Source: Prorocentrum cordatum
Lineage: Eukaryota > Sar > Dinophyceae > Prorocentrales > Prorocentraceae
Reading direction: 5' to 3'
Length of the DNA: 64,000 nucleotides
Assembly: GCA_963575745.1 (NCBI GenBank)
Contig: CAUYUJ010018872.1
Span: 129,368-193,367, forward strand
In this document: one piece after another, positions 9,387 through 18,489 of the stretch
Layout: each line of letters starts with the position of its first letter
How positions within the stretch are numbered: position 1 is the stretch's first letter
Notes under the pieces: model-generated
The model's input: the letters and a program-made list of their open reading frames with translations, nothing else
Databases searched by the model: none
What the model was told of the DNA's origin: nothing
Translations under genes and position numbers: made by a program

Positions 9387-10025
9387 CTAAATCGCAGTCG
9401 AGTCGAGGCAGGGCCTGCTCGCGGAGGGCGGGATGGGGCCGTTGCGATGACCGACGGCCTGCGCACCCGCAGAAGCGCGCGCGCCGCCCCCTCCCGCAAA
9501 GTAGCGCGGGGCGTCGGGCCGAGCTTGCAGGCCGCAGAGATCCTCGTGGTGGTCCTTCATGCTGGCCTCGTCATTGTGAACCCTGGACTTGCGCTGCTCC
9601 GCCGACGTCTTGCAACCGCGCCTAAAGCGTTTCACGCCCTTGTGCTCGTCAGGGACCTCAACGCCAATCTCTCCATCGTCATCTTCGGCAACACGGTAGT
9701 GCGAATGCTTCGCCTCGATGTGCCGCGCGACTTCGTCCACCGAGTTGACGCCCTTCTTGAACGGGAGCTTGTGGTCCACCACGAAGTCCCATAGAGGAAT
9801 CCAGCTGCCTTCAACGTAGTACTGATCGAACTTGCTCTTGACATCGGTAACCTTGAGCGTGTACTTCGACAAATCGACCTTCTCCTTGTCGCCCTTCGCG
9901 TGCTTCTCGAGGCCACCGACCTTGCGCTTCCGCAACTCAACCCACTTGACTTCCAGGTCGGCGTTCTGACTCTTCTTCTCGTTCAGTTCGGCCTGGGAGA
10001 CGCCATCAAAAATGCCCCATCCGCA
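9387..10025 (-). CDS. Gene A part 2: charged region
   Basis: Reads from FDGVSQAELNEKK through a Lys/Glu-rich stretch (KRKVGGLEKHAKGDKEK), then SWIPLWDFVVDHKL and an acidic-then-basic segment. Low-complexity Gly/Ala begins near 9480, so the last 30 residues to the stop are doubtful. No known domain recognised. Confidence 0.5.
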   Translation of the reverse strand, partial: CGWGIFDGVSQAELNEKKSQNADLEVKWVELRKRKVGGLEKHAKGDKEKVDLSKYTLKVTDVKSKFDQYYVEGSWIPLWDFVVDHKLPFKKGVNSVDEVARHIEAKHSHYRVAEDDDGEIGVEVPDEHKGVKRFRRGCKTSAEQRKSRVHNDEASMKDHHEDLCGLQARPDAPRYFAGGGGARASAGAQAVGHRNGPIPPSASRPCLDSTAI

Positions 10026-10275
10026 CGTCCGAGCACGGGTAGCATTCGTTGCCGCACAACCTGTAGCCACCAGCCGATGATTTGTCACGGCTCGTCTTGG
10101 TCCACGCAAAGAAAGCTGGCTCGTTCACGGCGTCCCTGTCGAGCTCGTGGGTCGTCTGCTCGCAGCTCAGGCACTGTTTCGGCGGCAAGTGCTTCCATTT
10201 ATTGAAGATCCTCTTCCCATTGGTCATGGCGGCGCCCCCCGCCGTGTTCTGCTGCCTGGAAGCCCCTGGAGCCAT
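10006..10275 (-). CDS. Gene A part 1: C-x2-C ... C-x3-C-x2-C domain
   Basis: Starts at ATG 10275, with a second ATG at 10227. Cysteines C35, C38, C74, C78 and C81 suggest one zinc site with a 35-residue loop. The frame ends at a TGA just after VRMGHF. The next frame picks up with GIFDGVSQAEL at about 10025, so a one-base shift around a T5 run separates this part from the next. Unknown function. Confidence 0.5.
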   Translation of the reverse strand: MAPGASRQQNTAGGAAMTNGKRIFNKWKHLPPKQCLSCEQTTHELDRDAVNEPAFFAWTKTSRDKSSAGGYRLCGNECYPCSDVRMGHF

Positions 10276-11265
10276 GCCCGAGAACTGACGCGGTCAGTCG
10301 GGCACAGGCCGCAGGCCAATGGATGGCCTGCCTGCCAAAACGAACCGAGATGAGCGGCTGCAGACAGGACAGAATGGCATGATGGGGGCGCGCCCCCCCC
10401 CCCTCCAGCGGCGCGTCGAGGAGGGCGGCGAACCGCGGGGGGGAGTCTTGGACAGAAGGGGTGCCCCCTGAGCCCGCGGAGAATTTCTCTGAAACCCAAC
10501 CGGTGGGGGGTCGCCAGAAACGCCCCGTACCTCGCAGAACCCCTGCCGCACTTCGCCGCCCCCCTGTCGGCGCGCGGCCGAATGCCCGTGGCGCTCGGAC
10601 TGCCTTGCGACGTCGGACGGCTTAGAAGAAGCCGAGCCCCTGGAGGCCGTCTTTTTTGCTTATGTATAAAAAAGCCGAGCCCCTGGAGCCCCTATTCGCT
10701 GAAGTCAGTCTTGCGAGCGCGGCGCCTTCCTTTATCTCAACCTGCCCCGAGAACGACCAAGACACCGTGCGTGCTGATCTCCCTGGGGCTCGGTTTGCTG
10801 TCAACGTCTTCTTTTCGAGTCTCGGGGCTGAGCTTTCAGAGCCCCCCCCTGCGAGGGCCAACGCGGCCCGCGCCAGCCCCCCCGTGATCTCCCACTCCGC
10901 TCGAGAGCGAGCCGGGGACACTGAACTGCTGTCTTGTAGGGCGTCAGTGCGGAGGGGGTGGGGCCTGAACTGCTGTCTTGCAGGGCGTAAGTGCGCTTGC
11001 AAACCCGCGCCAAATCTCAGCGACTGCACGGGTGGCGCATCGCCGAGGCGGCGCGCTTTGACGTGATTCCCCCCCCCCCCCCCTCCTGCCCTGAAGTTCT
11101 GGCCCGCCCCCATCCTCGTGACGAAAGCGGCGACTGGGGCATCCAGCGAGGAGACGACGGCGACGGAGAACGACAATACCAATGAAATTAAGGAGACGCG
11201 CTTGCACCGCTCCACAGGCGCGCGGCTCACCAGCGCAGCCCCCTGCCCCCGCGCAAATTCACATG
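10276..11265. other. GC-rich intergenic DNA with small duplications
   Basis: No convincing gene. A 16-bp repeat AGCCGAGCCCCTGGAG occurs twice (about 10630 and 10672), and a 29-bp unit repeats at 10922-10950 and 10966-10994. The long minus-strand ORF over 10622-11770 runs into the TG-rich tract and looks spurious. Confidence 0.5.
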
Positions 11266-11267
11266 TG

Positions 11268-11588
11268 GGTGTCTGTGTTTGTCTACGTGTTTTATTGGGG
11301 TGTCTGTGTATTTGTCTGCGGGTGTCTGTGTGTGCCTGTGTGTGCCTGTGCTTCTCTGTGTGTGTCTCTGTGTGCCTCTGCGTGCCTGTGTGTGTGTGTC
11401 TCTGGGTGTCTCTGTGTGTCTCTGTCGGTCTCCGTGCGTCTCTGTGTCTTTCCGTCTGTCTCTGTGTGTCTGTGTGTGCCGTTCTGTCCCTCTGTGTGTC
11501 TGTGTGTCTGTGCCTCTGTGAGTTTCTCGGTGTTTCTCTGTGCGTCTTTCTGTGCGCGCGCGTGTCTGCGTGCGCCTGTGCGCCTATG
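11268..11588. repeat. TG/CTG-rich microsatellite
   Basis: Irregular TGTGTCTC/TGTGTGCC repeats over 320 bp; all six frames give Cys/Val or Thr/His low-complexity ORFs. Confidence 0.85.
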
Positions 11589-11589
11589 T

Positions 11590-12215
11590 TCCCGGGGCCT
11601 CCCCTTGGGAAGAGGCTCTGACCCAAGGGGGGGTCGCGCTCGAATTTCAGAGAGTGCTCTGGGAGGCCCCAGCCACGCCAGAAATTGAGCACGACCCCCC
11701 CCTGACCCAGAAATGGAGCGCGACCTCCCCATTGGGAGGGGGCTCTGCCCCAAGGGGGGGTCGCATTCAAACGTCGGCAGGGGCTCTGAAAGGCCCCAGC
11801 CCCAGAAATTGAATGCGCTTCCCCTTGGGAGGAGGCTCTGGCCTAAGGGGAGGTCGCACTCAAATTTCAGAGAGTGCTCTGGGGGGCCCCAGCCACGCCA
11901 GAAATTGCGCGTGACCTCCCCTTGGGAGGAGGCTCTGACCCAAGGGGAGGTCGCGTTCAGATGTCGGCAGGGGCTCTGAAAGGCCCCAGCCCCAGAAATT
12001 GAGCGCGACCTCCCTTTGGGAAGGGGGCTCTGGCCCAAGGGGAGGTCGCACTCAAATTTCAGAGTGCTCTGGGAGGCCCCATCCAGGCCAGAAATTGCAC
12101 GCGACCTCCCCTTCGGAGGAGGCTCCGACCCAAGGGGGGGGGGGGGGGGGGGGGGGGGGAGGGGGGTCGCGTTCAAATTTTAGAGAGTGCTCTGGGAGGC
12201 CCCAGCCACGGAGAG
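11590..12215. repeat. Dimeric satellite with a hairpin in each monomer
   Basis: About 95-bp monomers of two alternating types. One contains AGAGTGCTCTGGGAGGCC, the other GTCGGCAGGGGCTCTGAAAG. Each carries an inverted repeat, for example GACCTCCCCTTGGG at 11913-11926 with its complement at 11939-11952. The array ends beside a G26 run at 12134-12159. Confidence 0.8.
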
Positions 12216-12769
12216 CGCGCGCGGTCGGCCACGCGGGGCCACTTGGCGGCCCACGTGGTCTACAAATTGTTCAAAATGGTTCAGGTGCCATTTTGAGCGA
12301 ATGGTTTTTGAGCGAATTGTTCCTTCAGCTCCACTTGGGGGTGGGTGTTTGGGGGTCTTAAGAGACATGTTATACATGTGTCGTGATATGCTATGCCTCG
12401 CGCGCCGCAAAACGCGACAGCGAACGTGTAATCACTACCGCGGGCGCGCGGGCCCATCCGCTATGAACGCTGCAAGGCAATGCAACGCAGCGGCTAAGCT
12501 ACACAATGCGATGCAACACACTGGCAGCAAATATTGCACACTACCTTCACGGGGCAAGTCGGGGCCCTCACCAAACGGGGATGGCCTCAGAATGCGCCAG
12601 GGCGCGGTTAACAAATCCTCTGGTGCGCCGAAAGCACATATCTACAACGCGCGCGTGCGAAAGGCGCCCGAGACCGATGCCCCTCGACAGCTGGCAACGG
12701 AACTCCAGCCCCCCCACCCCCTCATCCTCCCCATCCTCCCTCTTCATCCCCCCCGCCCCCTCGTGCTCC
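12216..12769. other. Unassigned DNA
   Basis: Mixed sequence with a CT-rich end (12705-12785). No supported gene. Confidence 0.4.
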
Positions 12770-13198
12770 TCATCCCCCCTTCGCAGCCTGCGCTGACAGC
12801 GCGTATCCTCCGAGCTCTCGCGCGTTCGCTGCGCCGCGGCCCGAGCGACGCAGCCGCGCGCGCAAGAGTGCGAGGATGTTAATTTTAGAATCAGGGGGGA
12901 TGCGAGCTATGCGCTCGTAGGGAAGGTACCGAAGGTCTTTCAGTGCCAACCCCTGCTTCATTCTGAATTGTAACCTAAAGGCAGACTTGGCAATGCGGGC
13001 CCCGTCGCAGAACACGCAACGGGATCTGTCCGAAGCAGCGTAACCGTAGCCCTTCAAGCCCACCTGGTCGACCGCGAGGATTGGCGGCCCGTCCTGGGAC
13101 AGGGTCGCGCGCCAGCCCCCCAGGTCACAGCCGCCCCCCCCCCCCCAGGTTCGGGAGGCACTGTCACGATATCCCCCAATCATCCCCGATCGGGCCAC
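12770..13198 (-). pseudogene. Fragment of a zinc-domain protein
   Basis: The minus-strand ORF reads GLKGYGYAASDRSRCVFC, then KSAFRLQFRMKQGLALKDLRY and IPPDSKINILALL. A CxxC followed by an aromatic/basic FRLQFR strand and a conserved LKDLRYL segment recalls PARP-type zinc fingers and, from memory, a common dinoflagellate hypothetical family. In the usual pattern a His and Cys follow LRYL; here the positions read PYERIARIP, so the second zinc half-site seems lost. The start and the Gly-rich N-terminal part are not trustworthy. The fragment stands alone between repeats. Confidence 0.45.
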
Positions 13199-13308
13199 GA
13201 GAGAATCCCTCAGGGCGCGGTTTCAAACTCACCCACAACCATAAATGACTACCCAGGGACGTACCCAACCCATTCGCACCAGCTTGCATCATCAAATGGC
13301 TGTTCAAC

Positions 13309-13490
13309 ATGATGGACCCACGAACCCGGAAAAGGATATAGACATGCGCGGCGTGGTCACGTTTTCACGATACCCAACTGGGCGACACCTCGCGAAACAT
13401 CCCACGAGACACCCCGCGAAACATCCCACGAGACACCGCGCGACACATTCCACGAGACACCTCGCGAAACATTCCACGAGACACCCCGTG
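13309..13490. repeat. Duplicated 182-bp block, copy 1
   Basis: About 90% identical by eye to 14804-14985, same orientation. The second half is an internal 21-bp tandem (GCGAAACATCCCACGAGACA-like). Confidence 0.85.
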
Positions 13491-13559
13491 AAACATTCCG
13501 CGAGATACCCTGCGAACAGGCAGCCACTCAACCAGACACCCACGAAACATCCCACGGGG

Positions 13560-13912
13560 GTGCGACTGGGTGTGGTCGTGCTGGGGGGTGGTCGTGCTGG
13601 GGGGGTGGTCGTGCTGGGGGGTGGTCGTGCTGGGGCGTGGTCGTGCTGGGGCGTGGTCGTGCTGGGGCGTGGTGCTGGGGGGTGGCCGTGCTGTGGTGAG
13701 GTCGTGCTGGGGTGTGGTCGTGCTGGGGCGTGATCGTGCTGGGGCGTGGTCGTGCTGGGGCGTGGTCGTGCTGGGGTGTGGTCGTGCTGTGGTGAGGTCG
13801 TGCTGGGGTGTGGTCGTGCTGGGGTGTGGTCTTGCTGGGGTGGGGTCGTGCTGGGGTGGGTCGTGCTAGGGTGTGGTCGTGCTGGGGTGTGGTCGTGCTG
13901 GGGTGGGGTCGG
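13560..13912. repeat. GTGGTCGTGCTGGGG minisatellite
   Basis: About 24 imperfect units of 14-15 bp, GT-rich on the plus strand. Confidence 0.9.
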
Positions 13913-14000
13913 TGTTGTTCGTGTTGAAGGGCGCTCAAAACGAACAGTGCGTGGCCTCTCGCGGGGTCTTCCTGGGCCTCTCTCGGAGCTCTCTTCGGAG
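13913..14000. repeat. Block Y, copy 1
   Basis: GTTCGTGTTGAAGGGCGCTCAAAACGAAC and the next 55 bp recur at 14627-14720. The inverted repeat is imperfect in this copy. Confidence 0.75.
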
Positions 14001-14029
14001 TTCCTGACGATGAGGGGGGGAGGTCAAAC

Positions 14030-14530
14030 AGGGCACCAGGGACCCGTCAGACGGGCCCCAAGCGGGCCCCAAGAGGGCCCAGAGAGGGCACCCAACGGGT
14101 GCTACAAGGGGGGGATGCGTTGTAGCACCCGTTGAGGGCCCTCCTGGGGCCCTCTTGGGACCCCTCGGAGCCCCCTTGAGGCCCCTCAGAACGCCCCAAG
14201 AGGGCCCCAAGAGGGCCCCCAACAGGCCCCCAAGAGGGCCCCAAGAAGGCACCCGACGGGTGCTACAAAGGGGGGGTGCGTTGTAGCACCCGTTGGGGGC
14301 CCTCTTGGGGCCCTCTTGGGACCCCTCGGAGCCCCCTTGAGGCCCCTCAGAACGCCCCGGGAAGCCCCAAGAGGGCCCCAAGAGGGCCCCCAACAGGCCC
14401 CCAAGAGGGCCCCAAGAAGGCCCCAAGGGGGCACCCAACGGGTGCTACAAAGGGGGGGTGCGTTAGCACCCGTTGGGGGCCCTCTTGGGGCCCTCCTGGG
14501 ACCCCTCGGAGCCCCCTTGAAGCCCTCTGG
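14030..14530. repeat. Tandem GGGCCC-rich units with three hairpins
   Basis: Units of about 160-190 bp made of GGCCCCAAGAGG-like elements. Hairpins lie at 14093-14134 (CAACGGGTGCTACA stem, 14-nt loop), 14254-14295 and 14436-14475. Confidence 0.8.
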
Positions 14531-14626
14531 GGGCTTCCCGAGGCGGTCTGAGGGGGTCGTCGCGTCTTCGGGGCCCTCTTGGCGGGGGGCCTCGAGGGCG
14601 CCAGGGCGGAAACAAACAAAGCTTCG

Positions 14627-14720
14627 AGGTGTTCGTTTTGAGGGGCGCTCAAAACGAACGGCGCCCAGCCCCTGGTGGGGCCTTCCCAGGCCTCTCTCGG
14701 GCTCTCTTCGAAGCGTCTGA
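14627..14720. repeat. Block Y, copy 2, with a perfect hairpin
   Basis: GTTCGTTTTGAG and CTCAAAACGAAC form a perfect 12-bp stem around a 5-nt loop (about 14630-14659). Confidence 0.75.
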
Positions 14721-14803
14721 GATCGCCTTGGGCTCCTGTGGAAGGTCCTCTTGGCTTCAAGGCCGTCTTGGTAGGGGCCTCGATGGCGCCAGGACGGATG
14801 CAA

Positions 14804-14985
14804 ATGATGGGCCCACGAACCCAGAAAGGGATATAGACATGCGCAGCATGGTCACGTTTTCACGATACCCAACTGGGCGACACCTCACGAAACATCCCAC
14901 GAGACACCCCGCGAAACATCCCACGAGACACCGCGCGAAACATTCCACGAGACACCTCGCGAAACATTCCACGAGACACCCCGTG
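14804..14985. repeat. Duplicated 182-bp block, copy 2
   Basis: Same length and orientation as 13309-13490. The tandem that follows is different: a nonamer here, a GT-rich 14/15-mer after copy 1. Confidence 0.85.
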
Positions 14986-15460
14986 CCTATGAGCATGAGC
15001 CCATATGAGCCTTATGGGCCTTATGAGACCGATGAGCCCTGTGAACCCTGTGAGCCATATGAGCCCTATGAGCCCTATGAGCCCTATGAGCCCATGAGCC
15101 CTTATGAGCCCTTATGAGCCCTTATGGGCCCTATGAGCCCTATGAGCCCTATGAGCCCTATGAGCCCTAAGAGCCCTATGAACCCTATGAGCCCTATGAG
15201 CCATATGGGCCCTATGAGCCCTATGAGCCCTATGAGCCCTATGAGCCCTATGGGCCCTATGAGCCCTATGAGCCCTATGAGCCCTATGAACCCTATGGGC
15301 CCTATGAGCCCTATGAGCCCTATGAGCCCTATGATCCCTATGATCCCTATGAGCCCTATGAGCCCTATGAGCCCTATGAGCCCTATGAGCCCTATGAGCC
15401 CTATGGGCCCTATGAACCCTATGAGCCCTATGAGCCCTATGAGCCCTACGACAGTTGCGC
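14986..15460. repeat. CCCTATGAG nonamer tandem repeat
   Basis: About 50 units. Being a multiple of three it gives long artificial Met-Ser-Pro or Arg-Ala-His ORFs. Confidence 0.95.
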
Positions 15461-15651
15461 AGTTGGCAGCTCCCCCCGCAAGGAGTCGCGAGGTCCCGAC
15501 GCGATCCGAATGCGCCCCCCCGCTCCGCTGGGCCTCCCAGGAGCTCGCGAACGTGGCGACAGTTGCGCAGGTTGCGGCCCGCTTGGGAACCCTGGGGGTG
15601 GGCCTTGGGAGCTCGGGGAGGTCCTCGGGGAGCTGCGCATGAGACGGACAG

Positions 15652-15663
15652 AGAGAACGAGAG

Positions 15664-15744
<81 letters not shown>

Positions 15745-15745
15745 A
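15652..15745. repeat. GA microsatellite
   Basis: Nearly pure GA dinucleotides. 15746-15968 holds nothing recognisable. Confidence 0.9.
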
Positions 15746-15968
15746 ACAAAATAAACAAACAAAGAGAGGGGAGATAACCCACGCACGGGAGCAATGGAAT
15801 GGCGGGAAGGGGAAGGGATCCATGATCTTCGGATCTCAGTGATCTCGGGGCCCTGCCTGAGGGCCTGAGGGATTAGGCTAAGGTAGCCAGCGATGGGGGA
15901 CGGCTTGAAGCCTCACTAACTGGACAGGGGCTGCGGGGTCGTCACCGTCAACCCCGCCGTCGCCGCTG

Positions 15969-16645
15969 TCAACGATGACGCTTTGCGGCCCGCGCGTCCT
16001 CATCGGCATCGCCGTCCTCACCTGGGCTGTCGCTCTGGTCGACCTCGTCACCAGAGTCCTCGAGCGAGCCAGCGGCCTCCATGTCGTTGCCGCCGTCGCC
16101 GCCGTCCACGCCGCAGGGCTCGCGGGCCTGGCTGGAACCCCCGTCCGACGCGTCGCCGTCGCCGTCGATCTTGTCCGAGGGGCACTTGAGGTCGGCAGTG
16201 ATGCCAAGCCGAGGTCAACGCCAATATCCCCGTCCCCGGCAGCAACTTCCCGAGGTCTACGCAACTTATTGCACAAGTCTGCGTCGAACTCCATGTCCGT
16301 CCCGCGCTTCAGCTTGATGGCCCAACACCTATAGTTTTCGAGCGGCCCGTGCTCCCAGATGGTGGCCTTCAGCACGCGGGTGGCATCTGCGGGCAACGTA
16401 GATGATCGAAACAAGTTGCGAATAACCATCTGCGACGTTGCTGCAGTCGCTGGCCCGTCAGCCGCGATCTCAATCCTGAAGGCGTCATCGACGCCAGGGC
16501 AGTCCGCGACAGAGGATGCTCTCACCAACAACGCAAGGTCACCAGTGCCACAAAAACGGGCAATACAATGAAACCCCGTCGACTCGCCAACGGTCATACG
16601 CAATATTCGCGGGAAGACGTTCACCCCGAGCCTGAACATCGCCAC
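15969..16645 (-). CDS. Gene B part 6: C-terminal region with acidic tail
   Basis: 16645 to about 16200 reads MAMFRLGVNVFPRI, MTVGESTGFHCIARF and DMEFDADLCNKLRRP. Near 16200 the frame moves again and gives an acidic tail (KIDGDGDASDGG, GDEVDQSDSPGEDGDADED) ending RAAKRHR before TGA 15969-15971. The ORF continuing to 15878 in the first frame is Thr/Arg-rich and probably spurious. Confidence 0.5.
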
Positions 16646-17498
16646 CTACAAATTGAACGTACCGACAGTAGCTTTATTATGCCACACGCCTTGTGAGCAG
16701 AGCCCCGCATCCAACAGACTGCACTGCTTGAGCGGGCGAAGAGGTCGCCGACTTGGAGGCTCCGCGGTGGCATTGTATTGGAAAATGCGCCTTGCTTCTG
16801 CAGTCATGCTGGTGCCAGTCCCACCAAGTACGCCCCCCTGGGCAGTGCCAGTGCCGTAAGCAGCGCAGGGGCACCCAGATTTCCAGGCAGGGTGCGACAT
16901 AATCTTGGTGAAAGTGACCTGGGCGGCCGCGCGGCGAATGGCGGCGTCGCAACGCCTGCCAGCGCCAGGGTGGCTGGCTTCAAGGGCGCGGAAGTCCAGG
17001 AGTGAAGTGTCAAGCCTCTTCTCTGCGGCTCTCATATTATACAAGTCTCTGTCCGCTTGCGGCAGTCGCATCCACCTCTGGACCAGATGCTGTCGCTTGG
17101 CAAGGGGGCCAAGGTGGTCGCAATCGTCGCGCTTGTTCTCCAGAACGTAGATGTCCATGCCAGATGGACCTCTCCGTCGTTTTCCGACGGCCAGCACCGA
17201 AACAACATCTTGCGGCGAAGACCTCTTTTTGCACTTGCGCCTGTTCAAGGCAAAATGCAGCATGCACTTGGGCCATTCATTGACTAATTTCTTCGTAGGC
17301 AGGTGTGCGTCAATCACTCTTTTGTGGATGGTGCGAGCTGCCTGTTTCACGCCGTTGAGATAAGTAGTCCGAGCCAGAACGGTGCACGAGGGTGCCCTGC
17401 CACGCCGCCGTCGCCCACGTATATCCGTGCCTAACAAGTGCTTCGCTTCGACGCTCTTCGAGGTAAGCCTCAAAGTCGCCATCATGTCTCGTAGGCAC
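16646..17498 (-). CDS. Gene B part 5 with a further shift near 17370
   Basis: 17498-about 17370 reads TRHDGDFEAYLEERRSEAL and ATAAWQGTLVHRSGSDYL in one frame. From about 17370 a second frame reads TTYLNGVKQAARTIHKRV, LPTKKLVNEWPKCMLHFAL, a KRRRG cluster and AGGRCDAAIRRAA-like helical sequence, to TAG at 16646-16648. The residues after that TAG (VAMFRLGVNVFPRI) continue in frame, so it is an internal stop. Confidence 0.5.
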
Positions 17499-17885
17499 CT
17501 GTGCGCCCGATGCGCCTGACCTGGTTCAGCGAGTCGTCGGATCCACTTGAGGGTGAAGTACTCGTGGACGCAGCAGGGCGCGCCTCGGCTGCCAACCTCA
17601 GTGGACGAACTCGCTCCTCGACAGTAGCGGCAGAATACTCTGGGTCCAGCGCGACAGACAACAATCTACACCGCGAGTCCGCAGCGCATCGGTAACCGAG
17701 CCGCCACCATGTTTCGGCAAGAGCAACGATGCATGCACTTGCAGACTGAAACTGGGCGCGAAAGCCCCCTGATAGACCAGCCCACTGATCCGACCCCCAA
17801 GACGAAAGTAACGCAGCGAAACCCATGCAAGCTGCAGCTCCCTCCCGGCCACTCAACACAGTGTAGTTGCTGGCGATCACATGCT
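17482..17885 (-). CDS. Gene B part 4
   Basis: Reads NYTVLSGREGAAACMG, WAGLSGGFRAQFQSASAC, ALAETWWRLGYRCAAD and a Ser/Thr-rich linker to the stop at 17482. The reading moves to another frame at about 17495. Confidence 0.45.
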
Positions 17886-18486
17886 GCACTCTCCCCCCCC
17901 CAATCTGCGGGCGCAGCCTCTCCTGGGACCGAGCGCACAATCGACGAATTCAGCGCCGTCACGCGGGCCTCGGTGGCCATCAGGAAATTAAGAAAATCTT
18001 GAAGTGGCTTGTTGAGCGCGATGGCGTAGTTGAGCGACTCGCCGCCCGCGTCCTCAATGAACCACCGGAGGGTTGTCCCTGCCCTGATGGTGTTCTTGAC
18101 CGCAGCCCCACCGTTCTCGGGGTCGTTCAAGTTCCTCGCAGCCTCCTCCTCGGCCTGTCGAACTCGAGCTGATGGGGCAGCAGCCGACCAAGCGCGCCTC
18201 AGGAGGTCGCAGCACTCGCGGGCTCGACATGCGAACGATACTGCTTGCTCAAACCCCTTCCATCTGTACAGCAGCGGAGTTGCCATGGGCCCGCCAGCAA
18301 CCAGACGGGTCGCAGCGACCACGCGCGTCTTGGCCACCTCGCGCCTGCCTCCGCAATCGAGGGGGCGCCCGTCGATCAGGCAATAATGAATAAGCTCGAA
18401 GTCAGCATCATCTGAAATCTTGGCGCCCAGCCAAGACATGTTCAATGTATCCAAGACGTACTTTTCATCTGACTCCGACATGTCTA
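17880..18486 (-). CDS. Gene B part 3
   Basis: From MSESDEKYVLDTLNMSWLG through LLYRWKGFEQAVSFACR and GGESLNYAIALNKPLQDFL to a Cys/Trp-containing stretch near 17880. The ORF runs on to 17666 in this frame but becomes Cys/Arg-rich and unlike the rest; the neighbouring frame then looks better. The N-terminal extension to 18979 is low complexity. Unknown function. Confidence 0.5.
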
Positions 18487-18489
18487 GTG

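Larger units (their letters stand above)
6963..10275 (-). pseudogene. Gene A: frame-broken protein gene with an N-terminal zinc domain
   Basis: Four successive minus-strand segments read as one protein, but the frame changes between them and one TAG lies inside. Order from the 5' end: a CxxC zinc-like domain (10275-10020); a charged Lys/Glu-rich region (10025-9387); a long central region (9246-7525, TAG at 8779-8781); and a C-terminal region ending in Lys-rich GPKKKVRG (about 7590-6963). Each segment has balanced composition unlike the repeats around it. The N-terminal Cys arrangement resembles, from memory, a large dinoflagellate-restricted hypothetical family; no function is known to me. 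Either a decayed copy or an assembly with base indels. Confidence 0.6.

Noticed and set aside
10622-12176. Long minus-strand Thr/His/Arg ORFs
   Set aside because: They run through the TG microsatellite and the dimeric satellite.
13560-13912. CRISPR-like regular repeats
   Set aside because: Units are contiguous with no unique spacers; a minisatellite.
15102-15794. Long ORFs with Met-Ser-Pro, Arg-Ala-His or Leu-Ile-Gly repeats
   Set aside because: They are translations of a nonamer tandem and GA repeats, open in several frames on both strands.
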